Shown here piece by piece: positions 17,961-26,477 of a stretch of 64,000 nucleotides of DNA. This stretch comes from Vibrio sp. S9_S30 (GTDB lineage Bacteria; Pseudomonadota; Gammaproteobacteria; Enterobacterales; Vibrionaceae). The first letter of the stretch is position 1. Each line of letters begins with the position of its first letter. The notes under the pieces were generated by a model, which was not told where the DNA came from, made no database searches, and worked only from the letters and a program-made list of their open reading frames with translations. Where the stretch lies: assembly GCF_014694455.1 (NCBI RefSeq), contig NZ_JAAUWT010000019.1, forward strand, positions 35,204 to 99,203, written 5' to 3'. Made by a program: the position numbers and the translations under genes.

Positions 17961-18355
17961 TCAGCTCCTTAGAGCATTTATAGTTATAAACCAAATTTTA
18001 GTAGGAAACCGATAAAAATTAACATTTAACTAACTCATTCAGCTCATATTGAGCGAGATAAATGTAAATAACTTGTTATGTTTATATCTGTTATTATAGG
18101 TTAGATTTTCTGTCTAGCCTTGAATTTATAAGGTTTCCACAAAAATTTTCTGCGCCACTATACGGGCGGTAACATATTAATACAATTGACGTAACAAATA
18201 ATGCTACACAGAACAGATTTTTAACTTTTTTCATATGAAAAATCAAAACGAGTGCACACAAAAGAGGAGAAAAATTGACTTTACTTTAGATACTCAGTAA
18301 AAAAACGGCACACAAAATATCCTGGATGGATTAATAATAAACAAAGGAGAATGTT
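17961..18355. other. Divergent control region sdhC / gltA
   Basis: This AT-rich gap separates two TCA transcription units. It contains the ArcA-like repeat described separately, further GTTA steps at 18074, 18090 and 18100, and a possible gltA promoter (TTGACT at 18275-18280, 17-nt spacer, weak TAAAAA). No open frame with a ribosome site is visible. AAAGGAG precedes the gltA ATG. Confidence 0.6.
18019..18034 (-). promoter_or_regulatory. ArcA-like direct repeat upstream of sdhC
   Basis: The minus strand reads GTTAGTTAAATGTTAA: two GTTA(A/G) units exactly 11 bp apart, the spacing described for ArcA sites. ArcA represses sdh-suc under low oxygen in E. coli, so the context fits. Called by eye. 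Confidence 0.55.
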
Positions 18356-19645
18356 ATGGCAGATAAGAAAGCGACCCTTCATATTGAAGGTAAAGCGCCA
18401 ATCGAGCTGCCGATTATGGAAGGTACTATTGGACCTGAAGTAATCGATGTTCGTAAACTAGGAGCCAATGGTTACTTTACTTTTGACCCCGGTTTTCTTG
18501 CCACTGCATCTTGTGAATCCCAAATCACTTATATTGACGGTGCGAAAGGTATCCTCCTTCACAGAGGTTTCCCTATCGACCAACTTGCCAATAACGCAGA
18601 TTACTTGGAAGTGTGTTACATCCTTCTGTATGGCGAAGCCCCAAATCGTAAACAATATGAACAATTCAAAGAGACCGTAACGCGTCACACCATGGTTCAT
18701 GAGCAGATCGCAAGTTTCTTCCACGGATTCCGTAGAGACGCTCACCCAATGGCCGTAATGTGTGGTGTAGTTGGCGCACTGGCTGCTTTCTACCACGACT
18801 CTCTAGACATCAACAATGATAAGCACCGCGAAATCGCGGCATACCGATTGCTTTCAAAAATGCCAACACTGGCAGCAATGTGTTACAAGTATTCAATCGG
18901 TCAACCGTTTATCTACCCGCGTAACGAACTGAGCTATGCAGAAAACTTCTTGCATATGATGTTTGCGAACCCATGTGAAGAGTACAGTGTTAACCCTGTT
19001 GTTGCTCGCGCAATGGACAAGATCTTTACACTACACGCGGATCATGAGCAAAACGCGTCAACCTCTACGGTTCGTTTGTCTGGTTCCTCGGGGGCAAACC
19101 CATTTGCATGTATCGCTGCAGGTATCGCTTCTCTTTGGGGACCTGCTCACGGTGGTGCTAATGAAGCCTGTTTGCGTATGCTGGAAGAAATCGGCAGTGT
19201 CGACAATATCCCTGAATACATTGATCGTGCGAAAGACAAAGATGACCCGTTCCGCCTAATGGGCTTTGGTCACCGTGTTTACAAAAACTACGATCCACGT
19301 GCAACCGTTATGCGCGAAGCATGCCACGAAGTGCTTGAGGAGTTAAACATTCAAGATCCTCTGCTCGACGTAGCAATGGAACTAGAGCGTATCGCCTTGT
19401 CTGATGAGTACTTTGTTGAGAAGAAACTGTACCCTAATGTCGATTTCTACTCAGGTATCATCCTGAAAGCCATTGGCATTCCAATCTCTATGTTCACGGT
19501 TATCTTCGCGATGTCGCGTACAATTGGCTGGATTGCACATTGGAATGAAATGCACAGCGATCCTAACAACCGTATCGGTCGTCCTCGTCAGTTGTACACA
19601 GGTAAGAAATCGCGTGATTTCCAACCTCTTCATGAAAGAGAATAG
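18356..19645 (+). CDS. gltA: Type II citrate synthase
   Basis: Condenses acetyl-CoA and oxaloacetate into citrate. The catalytic residues are in their usual settings: His in GPAHGGANEA, His in GFGHRVYKNYDPRA and Asp in YPNVDFYSG. The N-terminal beta-rich domain (ADKKATLHIEGKAPIELP) marks the hexameric, NADH-inhibited type of gram-negative bacteria. Length 429 is close to E. coli (427). AAAGGAG lies 7 nt before ATG. It is divergent from sdhC and ends at a strong terminator. Confidence 0.98.
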   Translation: MADKKATLHIEGKAPIELPIMEGTIGPEVIDVRKLGANGYFTFDPGFLATASCESQITYIDGAKGILLHRGFPIDQLANNADYLEVCYILLYGEAPNRKQYEQFKETVTRHTMVHEQIASFFHGFRRDAHPMAVMCGVVGALAAFYHDSLDINNDKHREIAAYRLLSKMPTLAAMCYKYSIGQPFIYPRNELSYAENFLHMMFANPCEEYSVNPVVARAMDKIFTLHADHEQNASTSTVRLSGSSGANPFACIAAGIASLWGPAHGGANEACLRMLEEIGSVDNIPEYIDRAKDKDDPFRLMGFGHRVYKNYDPRATVMREACHEVLEELNIQDPLLDVAMELERIALSDEYFVEKKLYPNVDFYSGIILKAIGIPISMFTVIFAMSRTIGWIAHWNEMHSDPNNRIGRPRQLYTGKKSRDFQPLHERE

Positions 19646-19684
19646 TATTCAATTCATTGATTTTTATAATGATTGAATAAAAAC

Positions 19685-19714
19685 AAAAGGTCGAAGTACT
19701 CACTTCGACCTTTT
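19685..19714. terminator. Bidirectional terminator after gltA
   Basis: AAAAGGTCGAAGT pairs exactly with ACTTCGACCTTTT around a 4-nt loop, between convergent gltA and the NIF3 gene. Confidence 0.92.
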
Positions 19715-19743
19715 TGATTGTATAAACCTAACGCCAAGTTACT

Positions 19744-20502
19744 TTAAACGGGATTATCGATATCGATAAACGTAACATCCAACCCATGTTCAGAAGCTAA
19801 CCACTCCCCTAGCGCTTTGACACCATATCTCTCGGTCGCATGATGCCCAGCGGCAAAGTAATGAATATTTTGTTCACGGGCTGTATAGGTGGTTCTTTCC
19901 GATACTTCCCCAGAAACAAAGGCATCTAAGCTGTGTGCGACGGCCAATTCGATAAAATCTTGTCCTCCCCCAGTACACCATCCAATAGTTTCTATTATTT
20001 TATCTTCATCATCTGGCGAGATATGGAGAGGCGCACGATTTAGGGCGTGCTCTATTTTTTGGGAAAACGCTTTACCAGACATAGGGGTACGCAATTTCCC
20101 GAACATAGCCACCGATTGAGCATGTCCTTCTAAGCCACCTTGAACGTCTATATCCAAGAGTTCAGCAAGGCGAGCGTTGTTCCCAAGCTCTGGATGAATA
20201 TCCAACGGTAGATGATAACCATATAAGTTAATGTCGGACTTAATTAAGCTTCGGATGCGTTTGCCTTTCATGCCTTTGATAGGCTCGGGCTCCCCTTTCC
20301 AAAAGTATCCATGATGAACGAGTAAAGCATCGGCTTTTAATGCGATCGCCTTTTCAATCAACGCTTGAGAAGCCGTCACACCAGTCACGATGCGCTTTAC
20401 TTCAGGTGTCCCTTCCACCTGCATACCATTCGGGCTGTAGTCTTTGAGCAAGTGAGGTGACAGCTTCTCGTTGAGAATCGATTCGAGCTGAAAATTGTTC
20501 AT
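19744..20502 (-). CDS. NIF3/YbgI family metal-binding protein (GTP cyclohydrolase 1 type 2-like)
   Basis: Close to E. coli YbgI along its whole length (APNG.QVEG, TGVTASQAL, HPELGNNA, DVTFID). The di-metal ligands of the NIF3 fold are visible: the HH of LLVHHGYFW, H and E of HPELGNN, and HHATERYG near the C-terminus. The cellular role is not well fixed; a part in DNA damage or metal handling has been suggested for relatives. I use the second ATG (20502), which aligns with YbgI and has GGA 8 nt upstream; the ATG at 20511 would add three residues. It is convergent with gltA. Confidence 0.88.
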   Translation of the reverse strand: MNNFQLESILNEKLSPHLLKDYSPNGMQVEGTPEVKRIVTGVTASQALIEKAIALKADALLVHHGYFWKGEPEPIKGMKGKRIRSLIKSDINLYGYHLPLDIHPELGNNARLAELLDIDVQGGLEGHAQSVAMFGKLRTPMSGKAFSQKIEHALNRAPLHISPDDEDKIIETIGWCTGGGQDFIELAVAHSLDAFVSGEVSERTTYTAREQNIHYFAAGHHATERYGVKALGEWLASEHGLDVTFIDIDNPV

Positions 20503-20586
20503 TTTATTCATCCGCTGATTTATCTGCTTTTAGCGCGTTTATAGCAATTTAAGGTTAGAATGTCGAAACGAAATGGAGAAAAATCA

Positions 20587-21348
20587 ATGCTATCTAAACC
20601 CGAACTCAACAAACTCCTTCATTGGGTAGCCTCTACCCCAACTCTGTTCAATCTAAGTCCACCTGTATGTGAAAATTCTCCATTCTCGCAAGATATACCT
20701 TCCCGTATGAACGTTTATACTGGGAATCAACGCCTTGGCTTTGTCTATCAATATGCTTGTCGCTGTTTGTTCCAAACAAGCAGCAAATACAAGCTGTTAG
20801 GAGAAGAAATTCAACTGCAGCAAGATGGGCGCACACTGGGTTCCATCGACTTTATCCTTGAAAATAGAGAAAGCCAAACCATTGAACATTGGGAAGTCGC
20901 TATCAAATTTTATTTGCTTCATAACACGTTTTGGTATGGTCCCAACGCGAAAGACAGGCTTGATTTAAAACTCGATAGAATGCTGAGCCACCAACTGAAA
21001 ATGTCGTCTTCTCAGGCATTCCAGCTCCAATGTCCAAAATGGAAAGATAGTAGTGAGCACTTGCTTATGCAAGGTAGACTTTATATAAACCCATTTCATG
21101 ATGAAGACATTCCGCAAAATTGTCTCGACCATCCGATCAATCCATCACGTATTAAAGGTTATTGGTGCTATGACCATCAAAAACACCTTATTACTGACAA
21201 ACTTTATGTCTTGGAAAAAAAAGATTGGGCGACGGGCAGGCGTGATGAATCGTTGTTGTTTACAGGGGAGATCAATAAGTTTGTGCATTGCCAATCGGAG
21301 AAAGGACAGTACTGGTTTATTGTTCACAACCAATGGCCTAACAACTGA
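20587..21348 (+). CDS. DUF1853 family protein
   Basis: I recognise the DUF1853 pattern (GFVYQYACRCLF, IEHWEVAIKFYL, GPNAKDRLDLKLDRMLSHQL) but no function is established. The charged core with spaced D/E-K motifs (GSIDFIL, HWEVAIKF) resembles PD-(D/E)xK-type nuclease folds; that is only a visual impression. I start at 20587, where GGAG lies 8 nt upstream, instead of the ATG nine codons earlier. 253 residues, no signal peptide or membrane helices. Divergent from the NIF3 gene, convergent with pgm. Confidence 0.8.
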   Translation: MLSKPELNKLLHWVASTPTLFNLSPPVCENSPFSQDIPSRMNVYTGNQRLGFVYQYACRCLFQTSSKYKLLGEEIQLQQDGRTLGSIDFILENRESQTIEHWEVAIKFYLLHNTFWYGPNAKDRLDLKLDRMLSHQLKMSSSQAFQLQCPKWKDSSEHLLMQGRLYINPFHDEDIPQNCLDHPINPSRIKGYWCYDHQKHLITDKLYVLEKKDWATGRRDESLLFTGEINKFVHCQSEKGQYWFIVHNQWPNN

Positions 21349-21374
21349 TTTATTTTTTGCTTATTGCATCAAAC

Positions 21375-21396
21375 AAGGTGGCTTTCACCACCTTTT
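21375..21396. terminator. Terminator between DUF1853 gene and pgm
   Basis: AAGGTGG pairs with CCACCTT over a 6-nt loop, followed by TTTTC on the plus strand; it lies between convergent genes. Confidence 0.75.
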
Positions 21397-21415
21397 CAAA
21401 ACATACTTCAGTGAA

Positions 21416-23062
21416 TTATAAACCTGCGCTTTTAAACACTTGGTTTACGATTTCCTGAGCCTCTTCTTCAATGGCTTTTAGGTGCTCTTCACCTTTGAAG
21501 CTCTCACAGTAAATCTTGTAAATATCTTCGGTGCCTGATGGACGAGCAGCAAACCAACCATTTTCTGTGGTCACTTTTAAACCACCAATTGCCGCACCGT
21601 TACCAGGTGCATGAGTCAAACGCGCCGTAATTTCATCACCAGCCAATGTTTTGGCCGATACCATTTCAGGTGACAGTTTCTTCAGAATATTTTTTTGCTC
21701 AGTATTGGCAACGGCTTGAATCCTATTGTATTGGGATTCACCATGTTTCGCAGCCAGTTCTTCATAATACTCCTGAGGGTTCTTCCCCGTTACCGCTGTA
21801 ATCTCAGCGGCAAGCAAGCAAAGAATAATGCCATCTTTGTCTGTGGACCAAGGTGTGCCATCCTTACGAAGGAAAGATGCCCCCGCACTTTCTTCACCAC
21901 CAAAGCCAAACTCACCAGAATACAAACCATCAACAAACCATTTGAACCCAACAGGCACTTCGCATAGTGTGCGACCTAAGTCGGCAACAACACGATCAAT
22001 CAATGCACTGGAAACCAATGTTTTCCCTACTGCAACATCCTTACCCCACCCCTCACGGTGACGGTATAAGTAATCAATACACACAGCAAGGAAATGGTTT
22101 GGATTCATGAGCCCTTTAGGCGTCACAATTCCATGCCGATCGTAGTCAGGGTCATTACCAAACGCGAGGTCATAATCATTTTTTAGCGCTAATAAGCTAG
22201 ACATCGCATACGGCGATGAACAATCCATTCGAATCACGCCATCTTTATCAAGTGACATGAACTGGAAAGAAGGATCGATGGACTCACTCACTAGGGTAAG
22301 ATCTAATGCGTACTCTTTAGCGATTTGACGCCAATAATCAATCCCAGATCCCCCGAGAGGATCCACTCCGATCTTAATATTTGCATTTTGAATGGCTTGC
22401 ATGTCGATAACATTAACCAAGTCATCAATATATGGCTTAACCAAATCCACTTCTTTGAATAATTCAGATGCTTTAGCTTGAACCGAATGGATACGTTTAA
22501 CGCCCTGCAAACCTTCAGCAATAAATACATTCGCTCGATCTTCGATTGCCTGAGTCAGTTCAGCTTCAGCAGGACCACCGTGAGTAGGGTTATATTTGAT
22601 ACCACCGTCTTGTGGTGGGTTATGCGAAGGCGTAATGACAATGCCATCTGCTTTTTCAGAATGCTTGAGGTTATGCGTCAAGATTGCATGTGAAATACCC
22701 GGCGTAGGTGTAAATCCGTTGTTTTCTTGAACAACTACCTCTACATCATTTGCAATGAGAACTTCAATAACACTGGTAAAAGCCGGTTCAGATAACGCGT
22801 GCGTGTCTTTACCTAAAAAGAGAGGACCTGTCGTCCCCTGCTCTTTACGAACGTCTGCAACTGCTTGAGCAATGGCAAGGATATGATGTTCATTAAAGGT
22901 GGATTTGTCTGAGGTGCCGCGATGACCTGACGTACCAAATTGAACACGATGTTCAGAATTGGATGGCTCAGGTTGAAGTAGAAAGTAATTAGCAACTAAC
23001 GAAGGGATATTATGTAAATCTTCTTGCAGTGCTTTTTGCCCTGCTCGAGGATGGATAGCCAT
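21416..23062 (-). CDS. pgm: Phosphoglucomutase (alpha-D-glucose phosphate-specific)
   Basis: Interconverts glucose 1- and 6-phosphate, supplying UDP-glucose for glycans. The phosphoserine loop is TPSHNPPQDGGIKYN, the metal loop is DPDYDRHG, sugar binding is GGEESAGASF and phosphate binding is RPSGTEDIYKIYCESF. I start at ATG 23062 (MAIHPRAGQ), which matches E. coli Pgm and has AAGGA 8 nt upstream; the open frame reaches ten codons further. 548 residues, as expected. It is next to seqA, as in enterics. Confidence 0.97.
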   Translation of the reverse strand: MAIHPRAGQKALQEDLHNIPSLVANYFLLQPEPSNSEHRVQFGTSGHRGTSDKSTFNEHHILAIAQAVADVRKEQGTTGPLFLGKDTHALSEPAFTSVIEVLIANDVEVVVQENNGFTPTPGISHAILTHNLKHSEKADGIVITPSHNPPQDGGIKYNPTHGGPAEAELTQAIEDRANVFIAEGLQGVKRIHSVQAKASELFKEVDLVKPYIDDLVNVIDMQAIQNANIKIGVDPLGGSGIDYWRQIAKEYALDLTLVSESIDPSFQFMSLDKDGVIRMDCSSPYAMSSLLALKNDYDLAFGNDPDYDRHGIVTPKGLMNPNHFLAVCIDYLYRHREGWGKDVAVGKTLVSSALIDRVVADLGRTLCEVPVGFKWFVDGLYSGEFGFGGEESAGASFLRKDGTPWSTDKDGIILCLLAAEITAVTGKNPQEYYEELAAKHGESQYNRIQAVANTEQKNILKKLSPEMVSAKTLAGDEITARLTHAPGNGAAIGGLKVTTENGWFAARPSGTEDIYKIYCESFKGEEHLKAIEEEAQEIVNQVFKSAGL

Positions 23063-23152
23063 TTTTATTTTCCTTTTATTTTTCTTACCCACATAAACAA
23101 AACCTCACAATAACATTTAATGATGTCATCATGAGGCTTAAGTTATGCGCTT

Positions 23153-23686
23153 TTAAATTGCGTTACACACCTTTTCAATTAAGTCACCTTGAAAGCCCAT
23201 ACGAGTCATCAATTGGTCTACCATCTGGCGTTTCCGGTTTGTATTATTATTGGTGATGACCCAGAAAGGCGTATTAGGAATTTGGCGTGGTTTGGTTGTT
23301 TTCCCGCTAGCAAGTAACGTGTCTTCATTGTTAGCGAAATAGACTCGAGTACGACCTTTAACTTGAGTTGCTTCCGCAAAGTGATCGTTGTGAATGCCGT
23401 GAAGGGTCGATAATATCAGCATAAACCGATCAATTGCTTTGCCTTTACCTGCAAATTCATCAGAAATTAATAAAGAGCGAAGTACTTTGACACCGTCTAC
23501 TGCCAAGTCCTTTCCTGCATCCTTACTGACTACAATTCCATTCACTGCTGGAGCCGGAGTCTCTACTGCTTTTGCTTTATCAGTCATCAACAAACGTCGA
23601 AGAATGTCAGATGCACTCTCCCCAATATGTTGGGTCTGACTGGCTATGTAACGGTATAAATCCTCATCAACCTCTATTGTTTTCAT
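23153..23686 (-). CDS. seqA: Replication initiation negative regulator SeqA
   Basis: Binds hemimethylated GATC sites and sequesters the origin after initiation. The N-terminal oligomerisation helix MKTIEVDEDLYRYIASQTQ and the C-terminal DNA-binding segment (TRVYFANNEDTLLASGKTTKP.QIP, then TNTNRKRQMV-like region) match the family. The start at 23686 gives 177 residues (E. coli 181); upstream in-frame codons encode a Cys/His-rich stretch unlike SeqA. It is divergent from ybfF, with 92 bp between them. Confidence 0.95.
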   Translation of the reverse strand: MKTIEVDEDLYRYIASQTQHIGESASDILRRLLMTDKAKAVETPAPAVNGIVVSKDAGKDLAVDGVKVLRSLLISDEFAGKGKAIDRFMLILSTLHGIHNDHFAEATQVKGRTRVYFANNEDTLLASGKTTKPRQIPNTPFWVITNNNTNRKRQMVDQLMTRMGFQGDLIEKVCNAI

Positions 23687-23778
23687 TCGCTTTTCACAAT
23701 CTCTATGTTTAAACTCTGGGAGATTATAACCAGTTCTTCCGTGATACTCTACGGCAAACCCAACAAGATAAAGAGAAA

Positions 23779-24546
23779 ATGTCATCACTTTTGAATTATA
23801 AGTTGCAGGGCGAAGGCTCAACGATTGTTCTTCTGCATGGATTGTTCGGCAACCTCGATAACCTTGGTCTACTTGCTCGTGATTTGATCCAAGATCATCA
23901 AGTGCTCACCGTCGATCTAAGAAATCATGGCTTATCCTTTCATAGCGATAGTCATACGTACGAAGAAATGGCAAGAGATGTCCAAGCCCTAATCCATCAT
24001 TTGGGGTTAGATCATGTCACGTTAGTCGGGCATTCGATGGGCGGCAAAGTAGCAATGAAACTCGCTTCCATCCATGGTAAGCAGGTGAGGCATCTTGTTG
24101 TGTTGGACATGGCACCTGTCGCTTATACCCAAAGCAGACATGACAATGTGTTCGCGGGTTTACATGCAATAGAACAACAAAAACCCACCTCTCGCTCAGA
24201 TGCCATGAAAGTTCTTTCTCAACACGTTGAAATAGAGGGTGTTAGGCAGTTTCTGGGGAAATCGCTTTACAAAGATGGCTCGCATCTAAGCTGGCGGTTT
24301 AATGTGAGGTCACTGTATAACAATTATAACAACATACTTACGTGGCATGAATTACCACCAGTAGAAATACCAACACTCTTTGTTAAAGGAGGACATTCCG
24401 ACTATTTAACAGAAGAGCATCAAGAACAGATCCGCCGGCAGTTTCCGCTTGCAAAAGCCCACGTTATCTCTAATGCCGGTCATTGGTTGCACGCAGAGAA
24501 ACCAAATGATGTTCTACGAGTATTGCGTCGCTTTATCTCAACATAG
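23779..24546 (+). CDS. ybfF: Alpha/beta-hydrolase YbfF (acyl esterase)
   Basis: Serine esterase with the nucleophile elbow GHSMGG, an oxyanion/HG motif LLHGLFGNLDNLG near the start and the catalytic His in NAGHWLHAEKP; 255 residues, as in E. coli YbfF, which hydrolyses short and medium acyl-CoA or esters. The position beside seqA is conserved with enterics. The natural substrate is not known. A weak A-rich site (AAAGAGAAA) precedes ATG. Confidence 0.92.
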   Translation: MSSLLNYKLQGEGSTIVLLHGLFGNLDNLGLLARDLIQDHQVLTVDLRNHGLSFHSDSHTYEEMARDVQALIHHLGLDHVTLVGHSMGGKVAMKLASIHGKQVRHLVVLDMAPVAYTQSRHDNVFAGLHAIEQQKPTSRSDAMKVLSQHVEIEGVRQFLGKSLYKDGSHLSWRFNVRSLYNNYNNILTWHELPPVEIPTLFVKGGHSDYLTEEHQEQIRRQFPLAKAHVISNAGHWLHAEKPNDVLRVLRRFIST

Positions 24547-24695
24547 AAATCACTTTTGCGAACTCTCAATGTTTGATTCAGCCCTCGTTGCAAAGATAAA
24601 TACCCATAATTTACAGCTATTGAAGAATCCTTCTCATTAACTTTGAGGCGTAAGAGTGGTATAGTGCGCTCAGAAATTTGACTACAAGGAACGTC

Positions 24696-24917
24696 ATGCT
24701 CTACGACTATATCAATATGCTAGAGTCCATTGGGTTGGACCTTTTATTTGCAGCAATTTTCTTTTTTATAGGAATGGCAATAAAGGACGTATTGAAACAG
24801 GGGAATGTCCCGCCATTTGGGCGTCGTATAGTTTGGCTTGTCCTATTTTTAGGTTGTGCAGGGTTTATCGCAAAAGGTCTTATTCAGCTAAGCTGGGAGG
24901 GGACGGGTTTAGGTTAA
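24696..24917 (+). CDS. DUF2788 small membrane protein
   Basis: A 73-residue protein with two hydrophobic helices (about 13-30 and 45-62) separated by a charged loop (IKDVLKQGNVPPFGRR). I recognise the DUF2788 pattern often found between ybfF and fldA in Vibrio; function unknown. ATG at 24696 has AAGGA 6 nt upstream, which decides the start over a TTG six codons before. Confidence 0.8.
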   Translation: MLYDYINMLESIGLDLLFAAIFFFIGMAIKDVLKQGNVPPFGRRIVWLVLFLGCAGFIAKGLIQLSWEGTGLG

Positions 24918-24978
24918 CCAACAAATACAACTTTAAGAATTCACCAAACAAAACTGTCACTATATGGGTACTGATTTT

Positions 24979-25512
24979 ATGGCAAGTGTAGGACTCTTCT
25001 TTGGTAGCGATACAGGTAACACTGAAGCCGTTGCTAAGATGATTCAAAAGCAACTAAGTAAAAAACTGGTTCATGTTCAAGATATCGCTAAAAGTAGCAA
25101 AGAAGATATTGATAATTTTGACCTTTTGCTACTGGGTATTCCAACTTGGTATTATGGCGAAGCCCAATGTGATTGGGATGACTTTTTCCCAGAACTGGAA
25201 CAAGTTGATTTTTCTACAAAGCTAGTGGCTATATTTGGTTGTGGCGATCAGGAAGACTACGCAGAGTATTTCTGCGATGCGATGGGCACGATCCGTGATA
25301 TCGTGGAAGCAAAAGGCGGAACGGTTTTAGGCTACACGTCAACAGACGGATATGAGTTTGAAGCGTCTAAAGCACTCGTCGACGGTGATGAATCTCAATT
25401 CGTTGGTCTTTGTATTGATGAAGATCGCCAACCAGAATTGACCGAAGAAAGAGTAAAAAACTGGGTTGAACAAATCTTTGAAGAAATGTGCCTAGCCGAA
25501 TTGGACGATTAA
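24979..25512 (+). CDS. fldA: Flavodoxin FldA
   Basis: Long-chain flavodoxin, an FMN electron carrier that replaces ferredoxin, for example under iron limitation. The FMN phosphate loop is GSDTGNTE, and the flanking aromatic loops are PTWYYGEAQCDWDDF and FGCGDQEDYAEYF. Start at 24979 (MASVGLFFGS) gives 177 residues in line with E. coli FldA (176); an upstream ATG adds five residues. Fur follows 368 nt downstream in the same direction, the common gamma-proteobacterial order. Confidence 0.96.
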   Translation: MASVGLFFGSDTGNTEAVAKMIQKQLSKKLVHVQDIAKSSKEDIDNFDLLLLGIPTWYYGEAQCDWDDFFPELEQVDFSTKLVAIFGCGDQEDYAEYFCDAMGTIRDIVEAKGGTVLGYTSTDGYEFEASKALVDGDESQFVGLCIDEDRQPELTEERVKNWVEQIFEEMCLAELDD

Positions 25513-25527
25513 TTCGTTTATTTTGAG

Positions 25528-25553
25528 TGCCTCCTGATCTGGAGGCATTTTTC
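25528..25553 (+). terminator. Terminator after fldA
   Basis: TGCCTCC pairs with GGAGGCA around a 6-nt loop, then TTTTTC. Confidence 0.88.
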
Positions 25554-25798
25554 TATTACGTCTGCATTTTCTATTACATCTATCGAAGCCTTATCTTCTT
25601 ATCCTATACGAATACTTTCCTCTCCTCTCTCAAAAAGAGAGGCAAAATATTGAAAGCCAACTTAACGCGTTTTTGTGTGTAAATCTCACTCAGATCCTTA
25701 TGCATAAAGTGGTATCAAACCGAAGCTGGTCTGACCTTGATATCCGTGATTTGAGGCATATTTACAAGCTTCCATTATTAACCCTTTGAACTTCGTGG

Positions 25799-25827
25799 TT
25801 TATTGTTACGTTTTACTAGCCTATAAT
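25799..25827 (+). promoter_or_regulatory. Probable fur promoter
   Basis: A perfect TATAAT (25822-25827) lies 53 nt before the fur ATG, with a weak TTTATT 17 bp upstream. No convincing 19-bp Fur box overlaps it. Confidence 0.45.
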
Positions 25828-25879
25828 GGAATTAACTACGACTTCTGTATTTTGCTGCAGAACCTCTACAGGAAAAAAT

Positions 25880-26329
25880 ATGCCAGACAATAACCAAGCC
25901 CTCAAAGAAGCAGGACTAAAAGTAACGCTTCCGCGTTTAAAGATCTTAGAAGTGCTTCAACAGCCAGATTGTCAACACATTAGCGCTGAAGACCTATATA
26001 AAAAATTGATCGATTTAGGTGAAGAAATTGGACTTGCTACTGTTTACAGAGTCTTAAACCAATTTGATGATGCTGGCATTGTTACTCGTCACCATTTCGA
26101 AGGTGGTAAATCTGTATTTGAATTATCAACCCAACATCATCATGATCATTTGGTGTGTTTGGATTGTGGCGAAGTCATTGAATTTTCTGATGACATCATT
26201 GAGGATCGTCAGAAACAAATTGCAGCAAGATACAATGTTGAATTAACAAATCACAGTCTGTACCTATATGGTAAATGTAGCGATGGTTCGTGTAAAGACA
26301 ACCCAAGTGCTCATAAGCCTAAAAAATAG
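25880..26329 (+). CDS. fur: Ferric uptake regulator Fur
   Basis: Fe2+-dependent repressor of iron uptake. The N-terminal winged helix contains the recognition region GLATVYRVLNQFDDAGIV, followed by the metal-binding HHHDHLVCLDCGEV (CxxC structural zinc) and the sensor-site His/Glu residues in the dimerisation domain. The ATG at 25880 has AGGAAAAA just upstream and gives 149 residues; an upstream in-frame ATG adds 18 non-conserved residues. A good terminator follows. Confidence 0.97.
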   Translation: MPDNNQALKEAGLKVTLPRLKILEVLQQPDCQHISAEDLYKKLIDLGEEIGLATVYRVLNQFDDAGIVTRHHFEGGKSVFELSTQHHHDHLVCLDCGEVIEFSDDIIEDRQKQIAARYNVELTNHSLYLYGKCSDGSCKDNPSAHKPKK

Positions 26330-26347
26330 TCTGTATAGATGATAGGG

Positions 26348-26378
26348 AAGCCGAAGGTATGATTCTTCGGCTTTTTTT
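26348..26378 (+). terminator. Terminator after fur
   Basis: AAGCCGAAG pairs with CTTCGGCTT around an 8-nt loop, then a run of T. Confidence 0.9.
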
Positions 26379-26424
26379 GTAATCGTTTAATATAGGTTTC
26401 AAACAATATACTTTGATTCCAGTC

Positions 26425-26457
26425 AAAAAAAAGAGGGCTCACGCGCTCTTTTTTTTT
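26425..26457 (-). terminator. Terminator after glnS
   Basis: AAAGAG/CTCTTT with an inner GC pair and one mismatch forms a hairpin flanked by long A and T runs, just after the glnS stop; it may act on both strands together with the fur terminator. Confidence 0.75.
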
Positions 26458-26477
26458 GATATAAATTAAGTCACTAC

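Larger units (their letters stand above)
25513..25879 (+). other. fldA-fur intergenic region
   Basis: It contains the fldA terminator, a small hairpin CCTCTCT/AGAGAGG (25622-25640) and the probable fur promoter described separately. No open frame with a ribosome site is visible in the rest. Confidence 0.6.

Noticed and set aside
23687..23821. 45-codon extension of SeqA
   Set aside because: It overlaps the ybfF start and does not resemble SeqA, which begins MKTIEVD.
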